NCBI GenBank assembly: GCA_013178375.1
Contig: JABLXQ010000022.1
Span: forward strand, 31,031 to 95,030
From: Gammaproteobacteria bacterium
GTDB lineage: Bacteria > Pseudomonadota > Gammaproteobacteria > Pseudomonadales > Ketobacteraceae
Reading direction: 5' to 3'
DNA length: 64,000 nucleotides
Part shown: piece after piece, positions 33,758 to 42,031 of the stretch
How the letters are laid out: the number at the start of each line of letters is the position of its first letter
How positions within the stretch are numbered: position 1 is the stretch's first letter
Notes under the pieces: model-generated
Told to the model about the DNA's origin: nothing
What the model saw: the letters and a program-made list of their open reading frames with translations, nothing else
Database searches by the model: none
Program-made: the position numbers and the translations under genes

Positions 33758-35359
33758 ATGACGTCGTCCACCAAAACCACCGCTGCCTTTGCCGAACTCA
33801 GCCCCGAACAGCGCCAGGCCCTGTTCGACAAGCTGCGGCAACGCAAGCTCACCAATGCCCGCCGCCCCGCGACAGAAACAATCGATCACACCGGTGACAC
33901 CCTGGCCCTGGGTCCGGCACAGACCGCGCTGCTCCCCCTGCTGACAGCAACCACCCGGAACCGGGTTCTGGAACTGGTCATCGAGGGCCCCCTGTCACTG
34001 ACTGCCCTGCGTGCAGCGGTTGCCTTGCTGAGCGACCGGCACAGCGGACTGCGGGTGCGCTTCGACAGCGACCGCAACGCCTTCGTCACCCTCGACCAGA
34101 CCTTGCCTCTGCGTACCTTTGCCTCTGCGGCAGACTCCGCCGAGGCGTTGCAAGCGGCCTGCGCGCAACTGGCAACCGACCAGACCCAGGCACTGCAGCT
34201 GGCCTGCCTGTACGCGGAGGAAAACGTCAGCCACCTGCTGCTGGCCTGCCACCCGTTGCTGCTGGATTCCGGTTCCATGCTGTTCCTGGCCAGCCAGGTG
34301 CTGGCCCTGGCCTCCGGCAACGCCACACCGGATTCGATTCACGCCACCGACAGCGCCCTGCTGAACCGCTATACCCAGTGGTCGGCCCAGGTGCTGGAGC
34401 AAAAATTCCTGGCCCAGGAGTGGGCGCGCCTGAAGCCCCGCTCCCTCGACAGCATTGCCCGCAACAAGCCCCTGGCCGGCGTGCTGCCACAACAACAGTC
34501 CCTGCACCTGGACAATGATTTCATCCAGGCGCGAGTCAGTGGCGGCGAGAGCATCAAGAACTGGATGGGCGATGCCATCCACCGCTGCTTGCAGGGCTGG
34601 CTGTCGCACCAGGAAATCCTGTACTGGTTCAGCGCACCCCAGCTACGTGACGAGCAGTTCGAAACCCTGCCGGGCTTTTTCCCCTATTTTGTGCCGGTCA
34701 CCAGCAACGAGCGCGAACCACTCGCCTTCAATCAGCGCCTGAACCGGCTGCACACCCGCTTTTCGCCCGTGTCGGAGCAGTTGAGCCTGGATCTGTGCAC
34801 CCAGGGCAGCAGCGCGCCCATGGTTCACTACCACTGGTTCGAAGCCGGCACCGGTGACGCCAGCCCGATCCAGGTCCGCCGCGTGATTCATCACCAGCCG
34901 GGCATTCTGTTGTCGCCGTTCGAAATCCAGATCACCGAACTGCTGGATGGCATCAACCTGGACGTGCACTTCGATCCCACCCACATCGGCATGGATCAGG
35001 TGAATGCGCTGTTGCGGGATCTGATGGTGTACCTGCGCGAGGAAAAGGAAATCGAAGGCACCAGCCGGCCCAGCCTGCACGAACGCCTGAGCCAGATCTG
35101 GAAGGACCTGCTGCAGAAAACCGAAGTCGGCAACGACCAGAGTTTCTTCGAACTGGGCGGCCACAGTCTGCAGGTGACCGAACTGAAATTCCGCATCAAG
35201 CAGCAGCTGAAACTGGATGTACCGATTTCGGTGCTGTACGAACTCACCACCATCAACAAGCTGGCGAACTTCATTCTGGCCACGCATGCTACCGGCCTGG
35301 GCTGGAACACCGCGACTGCGGCCAACTCGGAAGAGGACGAGGAAGAAGGCGTGCTGTAA
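33758..35359 (+). CDS. Orphan NRPS-type condensation-like domain with carrier protein domain
   Basis: 533 residues. A short N-terminal segment (LSPEQRQALFDKLRQRK) resembles the linker before condensation domains. The condensation-like domain spans about 45-435. Its HHxxxDG site reads CHPLLLDS (C164-S171): the first His and the Gly are changed but the second His and Asp remain. A carrier domain at about 445-515 has the phosphopantetheine Ser 470 in ELGGHSLQVTEL. No adenylation or thioesterase domain lies nearby. It could act on a carrier-bound acyl or aminoacyl group supplied in trans, or be non-catalytic. Confidence 0.85.
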   Translation: MTSSTKTTAAFAELSPEQRQALFDKLRQRKLTNARRPATETIDHTGDTLALGPAQTALLPLLTATTRNRVLELVIEGPLSLTALRAAVALLSDRHSGLRVRFDSDRNAFVTLDQTLPLRTFASAADSAEALQAACAQLATDQTQALQLACLYAEENVSHLLLACHPLLLDSGSMLFLASQVLALASGNATPDSIHATDSALLNRYTQWSAQVLEQKFLAQEWARLKPRSLDSIARNKPLAGVLPQQQSLHLDNDFIQARVSGGESIKNWMGDAIHRCLQGWLSHQEILYWFSAPQLRDEQFETLPGFFPYFVPVTSNEREPLAFNQRLNRLHTRFSPVSEQLSLDLCTQGSSAPMVHYHWFEAGTGDASPIQVRRVIHHQPGILLSPFEIQITELLDGINLDVHFDPTHIGMDQVNALLRDLMVYLREEKEIEGTSRPSLHERLSQIWKDLLQKTEVGNDQSFFELGGHSLQVTELKFRIKQQLKLDVPISVLYELTTINKLANFILATHATGLGWNTATAANSEEDEEEGVL

Positions 35360-35438
35360 GCACGTCTTCCCTGAATACCGCACCCGGATTGCGCCAGAGC
35401 ATCCCCGGGGGCACGGCAGCTTCACGCCGGCATCGCAC

Positions 35439-35468
35439 TTGCCCCTGCCTGCACCGCTCCCGTATAAA
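35439..35468 (+). promoter_or_regulatory. Candidate promoter of the DUF486 gene
   Basis: TTGCCC (35439-35444), an 18-nt gap, then TATAAA (35463-35468), 35 nt before the ATG at 35504. Confidence 0.45.
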
Positions 35469-35503
35469 TAGCGCTTTCGTTGGCCATCCGGTTGTCGCGC
35501 CCC

Positions 35504-35857
35504 ATGAATCACACCCTGATCACCATCCTGCTGCTGGTCTGCAGCAACGTCTTCATGACGTTTGCCTGGTATGCCCACCTGAAAAACCTGGCAGACAAAC
35601 CCTGGATCATCGCCGCGCTGGTCAGCTGGGGCATTGCCCTGTTCGAATACCTGCTGCAGGTGCCGGCCAACCGCATCGGTCACGAAGTGATGAACGTGGC
35701 GCAGCTGAAAATCCTGCAGGAAGTGATCACCCTCAGCGTGTTCGTGCCATTCGCGATTTTCTACATGAAGGAAAAAATCACGCTGGATTTCCTGTGGGCA
35801 GGATTGTGCCTGCTGGGTGCCGTGTTTTTCATGTTCCGGCAGAAGCTGTTTGCGTGA
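35504..35857 (+). CDS. DUF486 family small membrane protein (DMT superfamily)
   Basis: 117 residues from the ATG at 35504. Four hydrophobic segments: LITILLLVCSNVFMTFAWYA, WIIAALVSWGIALFEYLLQV, LQEVITLSVFVPFAIFYM and DFLWAGLCLLGAVFFMF. The VPANRIGH sequence between TM2 and TM3 is a hallmark of DUF486 proteins, which resemble half of a drug/metabolite transporter. Substrate unknown. A frame extension to a TTG at 35480 is less likely because a promoter -10 lies just upstream. Confidence 0.85.
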   Translation: MNHTLITILLLVCSNVFMTFAWYAHLKNLADKPWIIAALVSWGIALFEYLLQVPANRIGHEVMNVAQLKILQEVITLSVFVPFAIFYMKEKITLDFLWAGLCLLGAVFFMFRQKLFA

Positions 35858-35888
35858 AGAAGCTGTTTACGTGAGAAGGTACTGAACC

Positions 35889-35916
35889 GCGCCTGCGACA
35901 ACCGGGCCGCAGGCGC
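35889..35916. terminator. Hairpin between convergent genes
   Basis: Arms GCGCCTGCG (35889-35897) and CGCAGGCGC (35908-35916) with a 10-nt loop lie between the DUF486 gene (plus) and the membrane protein gene (minus). Neither strand shows a good T-run, so terminator function is uncertain. Confidence 0.4.
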
Positions 35917-35927
35917 ATGTCCGTTGC

Positions 35928-36371
35928 TCAGGCTGCCGGCTTTTCAGAATGCAGGGTCACCAGATGCGGATTGTCCCGAATGGAGCCGCTGGTGGGCGGC
36001 GCCAGAAACGTGCGCAACAGAAATTGCAGCGTGAACGGTTGCCGCCGGTTCCAGGGCAAAAGCGACAGCATGCGCGCCAGGGGGCAGTAGCCGAACAGCA
36101 ACATGGCGCTGGTGCCGGCCAGCTGGATCCAGTGCATCCAGAACAGGCCGGGCGCCAGCCCCGCCAGCAGCCACAACCAGTAACCGGCGCGCACCTGCAC
36201 CGGAAACGTAGTGAACGAGCGCTGCCGCAAAATGAAGTGACACAACTGGAACAGGTTGAACGCCAGGGCTGCGACGAAATAATCCCGCTCCACCCACAGC
36301 GCCAGCATCAGCAGCACATCCGCCACCAGCCAGTACCACCAGGCCAGTTTGTTGAATTCAAGACGCAACAT
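35928..36371 (-). CDS. Multi-span membrane protein of unknown function
   Basis: 147 residues with about four hydrophobic segments (WWYWLVADVLLMLALWV, FVAALAFNLFQLCHFIL, GYWLWLLAGLAPGLFWMHWI, LAGTSAMLLFGYCPLARML). The C-terminal tail is soluble (APPTSGSIRDNPHLVTLHS). A strong ribosome-binding site (AGGGAGGAC) precedes the ATG. It lies 13 nt after the diiron-type gene and is probably cotranscribed with it. The GYCPLARML segment resembles DUF2892/YgaP-like inner-membrane proteins, but I am not sure. Confidence 0.75.
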   Translation of the reverse strand: MLRLEFNKLAWWYWLVADVLLMLALWVERDYFVAALAFNLFQLCHFILRQRSFTTFPVQVRAGYWLWLLAGLAPGLFWMHWIQLAGTSAMLLFGYCPLARMLSLLPWNRRQPFTLQFLLRTFLAPPTSGSIRDNPHLVTLHSEKPAA

Positions 36372-36384
36372 CTGTTGTCCTCCC

Positions 36385-37338
36385 TCAGCCCATGACCAGT
36401 TCGAACGGCACGATCAGCCCCTGCAGCGCAGTGCCGATGCGATCGCGCTGTGCGTCGGTGATCATGCTGGTGAGCACATCCATGAAGCGCTGCACCTGCA
36501 CGCCGGAAAAAATATACTGCCAGCGGTAAGCCAGCAAAAAGGCAATGTAAAAACGCTCCAGTTCCTGCGCGTCCAGCCTGCGGCCACACACAGCGACAAA
36601 ATAATCGCAGTCGGCCTGCGCCTGCTGCTGCAGGATGCCATCCACCGCACCCACCAGCGCGATAAAATCATCGACGGCCTGCTCCCGCTGCGCTGGATTC
36701 AGCGTCAGGTCCTCGCGCTTCCATTCGATTTCATCCAGCACCGCATGCTGCGCTTCCTCCTGCCAGTGATAACGGAACACATCACGATACAGATCCGACA
36801 GTGCCGCATCCGGCGCGATGCTTTCCTTGAAATGCACCTGAGTAAACAGCTCGATATGACAGGTCAGTGCCAGCACCGACCAGGTACTTTTCGACAGCAC
36901 GGCAGCGGCGACAGCATTGGGTTCCGGCACGAAACGGTAACCGGCGGGCATCACGTCGCCACACAGGCTTTCAATGCGGCGGAACAGTTCCTGATGCTTG
37001 AGTTCCTCCTCGCTGAAACGCACCAGCGCTTCCAGCGCAATCTGGTCGCCCATCCAGTGATGCTGGCTCACTTCCAGCACCTTGGCGTTGATGAACCGCT
37101 CCACCAGCCCGAAGATATTGGCGTAGGTGCGGCCCTGGATCTGGCTGATCAGGCGGATTTCTGCGGCATCACGGGTGGGAAATTCGTCCACCCGGGTCAG
37201 GCCGTCCGGCAGGAATTTCTGGTGGGATTCAAAACGGCGGCCACGGATGACGTCGCGGTCGATGTCCCAGCGTACGCGTTTGGAATTTTCCACACAGCGG
37301 GCATAGCGGGCGGTATCGGGTTGAAACTGGATTCCCAT
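36385..37338 (-). CDS. Ferritin-like diiron protein of unknown function
   Basis: 317 residues, helical and cytoplasmic. Two ExxH-type metal motifs are visible: FSEEELKHQELFRR (about 109-122) and WQEEAQHAVLDEIEW (about 203-217). This is the four-helix diiron pattern of ferritin-like oxidases and N-oxygenases. There is no signal peptide. AAGGAG precedes the ATG, and the membrane protein gene follows after 13 nt. An oxidation or hydroxylation role with membrane support is plausible but inferred. Confidence 0.75.
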   Translation of the reverse strand: MGIQFQPDTARYARCVENSKRVRWDIDRDVIRGRRFESHQKFLPDGLTRVDEFPTRDAAEIRLISQIQGRTYANIFGLVERFINAKVLEVSQHHWMGDQIALEALVRFSEEELKHQELFRRIESLCGDVMPAGYRFVPEPNAVAAAVLSKSTWSVLALTCHIELFTQVHFKESIAPDAALSDLYRDVFRYHWQEEAQHAVLDEIEWKREDLTLNPAQREQAVDDFIALVGAVDGILQQQAQADCDYFVAVCGRRLDAQELERFYIAFLLAYRWQYIFSGVQVQRFMDVLTSMITDAQRDRIGTALQGLIVPFELVMG

Positions 37339-37446
37339 GGTGCAGCTCCTTGTCGTCGAGATGAGATGAGTGTCGTGGTGACAAGGAGAAGATTACGCCC
37401 GCGCTGTATCGGTGGTTTTTCTGCGCGGTTGCAAATTGTTGGTGAA

Positions 37447-39528
37447 TTACTTCAGCACTGTTGCCGTTGTTTCCACCCATGGCAACAGCAAGTGCAGCAG
37501 ACGTTGTTCGTCGATGGGCTTGCGCAGCACATCAAGCACGCCGAGTTTCTGTGCCGCCACCAGATCGATTTCTTCGCGGTATCCCGAATAGAGGATCAGC
37601 GGCAATTGCGGCCGCAATCGTGCCAGCGCCGCCGCCAGTTCCAGTCCGGTCATTTTCGGCATGGTGTAATCGATGATCGCGGCACACACGGCATCCGGCT
37701 GCTGCGTCATGCATTCCAGCGCCTGCAACGGGTGGTTGAACACCAGCGCCTCCAGGCCCCAGTTTGCCAGCAGATCCTGCATGAATTCGCTTACCACCGG
37801 CTGATCATCCACCACCAGCACGCGTCCATGCAGGCGTCGCTGCCGGGGCATGGCCGAAACGGGTGCCTGCGCGACGCCTTCCATCAACGCTGCGGCCGAT
37901 GGCAACAGCAACGTAAACACACTGCCACGCTCAACCTGCGACTCTACCAGCACGTGGCCACCGCACTCGTGCAGGATGCCGTGCACCATTGCCAGCCCCA
38001 TGCCACTGCCCTTGCCGATTTCCTTGGTGGAATAGAAGGGCTCGAACATGCGCTCCATCACGGCGGGCGCAATACCGTGGCCGGTGTCCTGCACACTGAT
38101 GGCAACATAGTCGCCGGCAATCGCCTGCTGGCAGGATTCGCAGACGCGGCCGTGCAGCTGCAGCGACGACGCACTCAGCGTCAGTCGGCCACGGCCATCC
38201 ATGGCGTCGCGGGCGTTGATGCACAGATTCATCAAGACCTGTTCAAGATGTACCGGATCAATGCGCACCGGCGCCAGCATGTCCGCCACCTGCACGTCCA
38301 CTTCCACACTGGCGGGCAGACTGGATTCGATCAGGCTGACAAATTCCGGCAGCCGCTGTTGCAATTCCACCACCCGTGGCACGCCGTGTTCGCCACGACT
38401 GAACGTGAGCATTTGCTGGATCAGCTCACCGGCCTTGCGTCCGGCAGAACGGGCGCGCTCCAGGTACTGGTCCAGTTTCGCGTCCTGCAATTTTTCGGCA
38501 CGCTCCTGCGCCAGACTGATGTAGCCCATCACGCCGGTGAGCAGATTGTTGAAGTCGTGGGCGATGCCGCCGGTGAGCTGGCCGATGGCCTCCATTTTCT
38601 GCGCCTGCTTCAGCTGCACGGACAGACGCCGACGCTCTTCTTCAGCGGCGCGTTTTTCCTGTTCCGCCATGCGCCGCTCCAGCGCCGCTGCCACCCGCAG
38701 GGAAAATATTTTCAGGATCGATTCAACGAACGGAATGTCATTCAGCGGCGCACGGTGTGTCACTGCCAGCAAACCCAGCGGACGGTCGGCTGAATCATAC
38801 AGCGGGTAACCGGCATAACTTTCATAGCCGGCGGAGCTGAGCATGTTGTCACCGGGAAACAGCTGTTGCAGGCCGCGCGGCACACAATAGAATTCACGCC
38901 CCACCACGTAGGCACAGGGCGTGCCGAGCAGGTCGTAATTGAGGTCGGTGATCAGCTGGCCGTTTTCGCAGGCCGCCACTGATATCACCTGGTCCGGCGC
39001 ACTATCACCCAGGCGCCCGATCATGACGAAATCCACCCCCAGGCGCGGCCCCAGATAACGCACCACGTCTTCGAACAGGGATTCATCGGGAATCGAACAG
39101 AGTTTTACCGCCACGTCATAGAGCAGGTTTTCCCGCTGCTTGCGCACGGTGATGTCAGTGGAAATGCCACACAGGGCGAGCACGTCGCCAGCGGCATCGA
39201 ACAGAGGAAACTTGATGGAAATGTAGGTGTGCTCGACACCATCCACCAGCGCGATTTCCTCGAATTCCATCACCTGCCGCTGCTGCAGCACCCGGGCGTC
39301 ATTGGCCTCGTACTGACGGGCAATGTCAGGCGGAAACAGGTCGGCGCAGGTTTTACCCAGCAATGCGGGCGCACTGGTGCCGAACTGGTTCATGAAGCGG
39401 CGGTTGGCAAAGATGAAGCGGCCGTGGCGATCGCGCACGTACACAATGGCGGAGGTATTCTGCAGGATCTGGCCAAAGCCGGAATCAAGGGGGAACGGAA
39501 AGGACGCCTGAAGGATGGTATCCGGCAT
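37447..39528 (-). CDS. Hybrid histidine kinase (PAS-GAF-HisKA-HATPase-REC)
   Basis: 693 residues with no membrane segment. PAS at about 15-135 ([20 protein letters not shown]). GAF-like domain at about 145-295. HisKA with phospho-His 324 ([17 protein letters not shown]), of the FixL/NtrB-like HDFNN type. HATPase with [18 protein letters not shown] and [13 protein letters not shown]. The C-terminal receiver has phospho-acceptor D620 ([11 protein letters not shown]). The OmpR-type regulator upstream on the same strand, 102 nt away, is the likely partner. Input is cytoplasmic: redox, gas or a small ligand. Confidence 0.93.
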   Translation of the reverse strand: MPDTILQASFPFPLDSGFGQILQNTSAIVYVRDRHGRFIFANRRFMNQFGTSAPALLGKTCADLFPPDIARQYEANDARVLQQRQVMEFEEIALVDGVEHTYISIKFPLFDAAGDVLALCGISTDITVRKQRENLLYDVAVKLCSIPDESLFEDVVRYLGPRLGVDFVMIGRLGDSAPDQVISVAACENGQLITDLNYDLLGTPCAYVVGREFYCVPRGLQQLFPGDNMLSSAGYESYAGYPLYDSADRPLGLLAVTHRAPLNDIPFVESILKIFSLRVAAALERRMAEQEKRAAEEERRRLSVQLKQAQKMEAIGQLTGGIAHDFNNLLTGVMGYISLAQERAEKLQDAKLDQYLERARSAGRKAGELIQQMLTFSRGEHGVPRVVELQQRLPEFVSLIESSLPASVEVDVQVADMLAPVRIDPVHLEQVLMNLCINARDAMDGRGRLTLSASSLQLHGRVCESCQQAIAGDYVAISVQDTGHGIAPAVMERMFEPFYSTKEIGKGSGMGLAMVHGILHECGGHVLVESQVERGSVFTLLLPSAAALMEGVAQAPVSAMPRQRRLHGRVLVVDDQPVVSEFMQDLLANWGLEALVFNHPLQALECMTQQPDAVCAAIIDYTMPKMTGLELAAALARLRPQLPLILYSGYREEIDLVAAQKLGVLDVLRKPIDEQRLLHLLLPWVETTATVLK

Positions 39529-39630
39529 GGGAGCATTCTCGCGCAGCGGGGCATTAACGCCATTCTAGAATGAATTGCACTGCTGCACGGCACGGCGGAA
39601 ACAATTGAAACAGTTGAAACAAAACCCGGG

Positions 39631-40359
39631 CTATTCGGCCGGACTGTACAGGTAACCCACTCCTCGCACGGTGCGGATCACGCTCGGCTTGTCCGGCTCC
39701 GGTTCGATTTTCTTGCGCAGGCGGGTGATGCGGATATCAATGCTGCGGTCGTTGGGGTCCCAGTCGCGGTGCTGGGTCAGGTCCATCAGCTGGTCGCGGC
39801 TGAGGGGGCGATGGGGGCGTTCGGCGAACACTTGCAGCAGGTCGAATTCCATGGCGGTGACGGGAATGTCGTGGCCATTGCCGTCCAGCAGCTGGCGCCG
39901 GTCCAGGTCCAGCAGGCAGTTGCCGAAACGCACCTGGCGCGACACAGGCTCCACCGCCTTCTCGCGGCCGGACGTTGCAGGTGATGTCCGCTGGTAGCGC
40001 CGCAACACACTCTTCACCCGTGCCAGCAGCTCGCGCGGTTCAAACGGCTTGGCCAGGTAATCGTCGGCACCCACTTCCAGGCCCACCACCCGGTCCAGCG
40101 TCTCGCCGGCACCGGACACCATGATGATGCCGATATCGTACTGTTCGCGGATATGACGGGCCAGGCTCAGGCCGTCCTCGCCGGGCAGGCCCACATCCAG
40201 CAACACCAGCTCCGGCAACTGCCGCGCCAGCCATGCCCGCAGTTCGGCGCCGGAAGCCAGGGCAGCGGTGGCAAACCCCTTGTCGCGCAGGTAGTCCTCC
40301 AGGAACTGACGCACGTCGACCTGATCGTCCACTACCAGAATCCTGACGTTTTCCTGCAT
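39631..40359 (-). CDS. OmpR/PhoB-type response regulator
   Basis: 242 residues. The receiver has D11-D12 and phospho-acceptor D55 (LVLLDVGLPGEDG), and AKPFEPRELLARV holds the conserved Lys. The winged-helix DNA-binding domain is at about 145-238 (VTAMEFDLLQVFAERPHRPL, RSIDIRITRLRKKIEPEPDK, VRGVGYLY). AGGAAG precedes the ATG. It lies upstream of the hybrid kinase on the same strand. The target genes are unknown. Confidence 0.94.
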   Translation of the reverse strand: MQENVRILVVDDQVDVRQFLEDYLRDKGFATAALASGAELRAWLARQLPELVLLDVGLPGEDGLSLARHIREQYDIGIIMVSGAGETLDRVVGLEVGADDYLAKPFEPRELLARVKSVLRRYQRTSPATSGREKAVEPVSRQVRFGNCLLDLDRRQLLDGNGHDIPVTAMEFDLLQVFAERPHRPLSRDQLMDLTQHRDWDPNDRSIDIRITRLRKKIEPEPDKPSVIRTVRGVGYLYSPAE

Positions 40360-40441
40360 GGCTGGCTTCCTGCGAGGATGGTTGCCTGCTGGCCCATTTG
40401 CGCAGGCGGTTTGCGATGCGGGCGCGACCTCAGCCGGCTTT

Positions 40442-41203
40442 TCAGCCGACCTGGCTAATCTCGGCGGACATCTGACCCGGCATCAGGTATTCGGTATAGC
40501 GGCCCCAGAACCCCATGTCGAACTGCACATCGGTGGATTCGCAACCCATGCCGTGAGACACGTACTGCACATAGCTGAGCAGCATTTCCAGATCCTGTTC
40601 GAAGCGGATATCCCCCAGCGGCGTGCGTGACAGCTGGTTCATGGTGGCCATGCCGGAGATGGTGGACATCAGACAATGCACCAGCTGGAATTTCAGGTGC
40701 TGCTCGCGCTTGTTCGGCATCAGGCCCTGCAGCAGATCGAACAGACCCACCGCCGGTTCCTGGATATAGCGATTGTAGAGATCCTGCATCTCGCCATCCG
40801 CCTCCTGGATCAGGCGGGCCAGAAGCTTGACCGCGTGCTTGCCGTAACCCGGCGTGTTGTACAACACCCAGAATGGCAGCTGCAGCGCCATCACCACATC
40901 TTCCACCACCAGTTTCTGTTCCGCATGGCGCGCCTTCAATTCCTCCACCAGACGATCGAACAGCGGCCGCAGCTCGGCTTCCAGCTTGTCGAAAATCGCC
41001 TGGATGATGCCGGCCTTGTTGCCGAAGTGGTAATGCACGGCCGAGGAATTGCGGGTGCCGGCGGCGCTGTTGATGGTGCGCATGGAAACGCCGGCAAACC
41101 CTTGTTCGGCAAACATGCGGATCGCCACCAGGATCAGCTTTTCCCGGGTATCGGCCTTGTCGTCAAACACGTTTCTTTCCTCAACTGCGTGATTCATGGG
41201 CAT
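40442..41203 (-). CDS. TetR family regulator
   Basis: About 253 residues. The HTH is in TREKLILVAIRMFAEQGFAG and VSMRTINSAAGTRNSSAVHY, then HFGNKAGIIQAIFD. The C-terminal ligand domain of some 180 residues contains LNQLSRTPLGDI-like and WGRYTEYLMPGQM segments. The start is uncertain: ATG at 41203 or 41197 fits the usual TetR N-terminus, while an open extension to 41308 does not look coding. It follows the lasT-like gene on the same strand. Confidence 0.85.
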   Translation of the reverse strand: MPMNHAVEERNVFDDKADTREKLILVAIRMFAEQGFAGVSMRTINSAAGTRNSSAVHYHFGNKAGIIQAIFDKLEAELRPLFDRLVEELKARHAEQKLVVEDVVMALQLPFWVLYNTPGYGKHAVKLLARLIQEADGEMQDLYNRYIQEPAVGLFDLLQGLMPNKREQHLKFQLVHCLMSTISGMATMNQLSRTPLGDIRFEQDLEMLLSYVQYVSHGMGCESTDVQFDMGFWGRYTEYLMPGQMSAEISQVG

Positions 41204-41308
41204 GGGATTCGGATATCGCCTGGCAGGGGTACTGGCCCGCATTATAGCCAGTTGATACCAGTGACACACAGCGAAAACTTTGTCCAGGAGGGGATCGGGG
41301 ATGGGCAC

Positions 41309-41989
41309 TCAGCCCTTGCGGCCACGGCCAGCCAGCTTGTCGATCAGGTGGTGCGCAAAGCCGATGTCGCGGCGATTGAACAGGGGCAGACGGTCCAGCG
41401 CCCACTGGTACAGCGCCTCCCCCGGCACATAGCCAGTGTCCCGCAACAGGGTCTCACATTTGCTGCGCAGGGCGGCGTACTGGTCCGGTGCCGGCGTTTC
41501 CACCGGGGTTTCCCGCTGCAGCTGCTGTAACACGTAGGCGTACAGCATCACCGCCTGGCCCAGGTTCAACGACGGATAGGCCACCGCCAGCGGAATGGAA
41601 CTGAGCAGATCGCAGAGTGCGATTTCCGGACCGTGCAGGCCGGACTCCTCACGGCCGAACACCAGGGCGCAATCTCCCAGCAAACCCTGTTTTTCCTGCA
41701 GCCGGTCGCGCACGGCTTCCGGCGGCAACAGCAGATCGCGGCGATGACGGGGCTTGGCAGAGGTGCCGATCATCAGGTCCACCTCGCGGCGCACGGCGGC
41801 CAGATCGGGAAAGGTGCGCGCGTGGTCGAGGATGTCGGCAGAAGCGTGGGCGAGGATACGGGCAGACTTTTCGAGGTGAGCGCTGGAATTGACGATCCAC
41901 AGGCTGGCGTAGCCCATGGTCTTGAGGGCGCGGGCGGCGGCACCGACGTTTTCCGGCACCGCCGGCTCAACCAGCACGAAATGCAGCAT
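41309..41989 (-). CDS. lasT: SPOUT-type RNA methyltransferase, LasT/TrmJ-like
   Basis: 226 residues. The SpoU/TrmH family knot region is seen in FVLVEPAVPENVGAAARALK, VFGREESGLHGPEIALCD and the SAM-binding AYPSLNLGQAVMLYAYVL. The pattern LWIVNSSAHLEKSARILAHA is closer, from memory, to E. coli LasT (YjtD) than to TrmJ. It would methylate a 2'-hydroxyl in tRNA or rRNA. It lies 42 nt after the RND pump gene. The choice between LasT and TrmJ is tentative. Confidence 0.8.
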   Translation of the reverse strand: MLHFVLVEPAVPENVGAAARALKTMGYASLWIVNSSAHLEKSARILAHASADILDHARTFPDLAAVRREVDLMIGTSAKPRHRRDLLLPPEAVRDRLQEKQGLLGDCALVFGREESGLHGPEIALCDLLSSIPLAVAYPSLNLGQAVMLYAYVLQQLQRETPVETPAPDQYAALRSKCETLLRDTGYVPGEALYQWALDRLPLFNRRDIGFAHHLIDKLAGRGRKG

Positions 41990-42031
41990 GGATGAGCCCT
42001 CCCTCTTTTTTAAATATCAGCCGCTTATTGG

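Noticed and set aside
33418..33855. Two open frames (97 aa plus, 129 aa minus) in the unexplained 420-bp region
   Set aside because: No ribosome-binding site, no family pattern, and the minus frame runs into the start of the condensation gene.
36349..38793. 814-codon open frame on the plus strand
   Set aside because: It crosses two well-supported minus-strand genes (diiron-type protein and hybrid kinase) and reads as low-complexity antisense translation.
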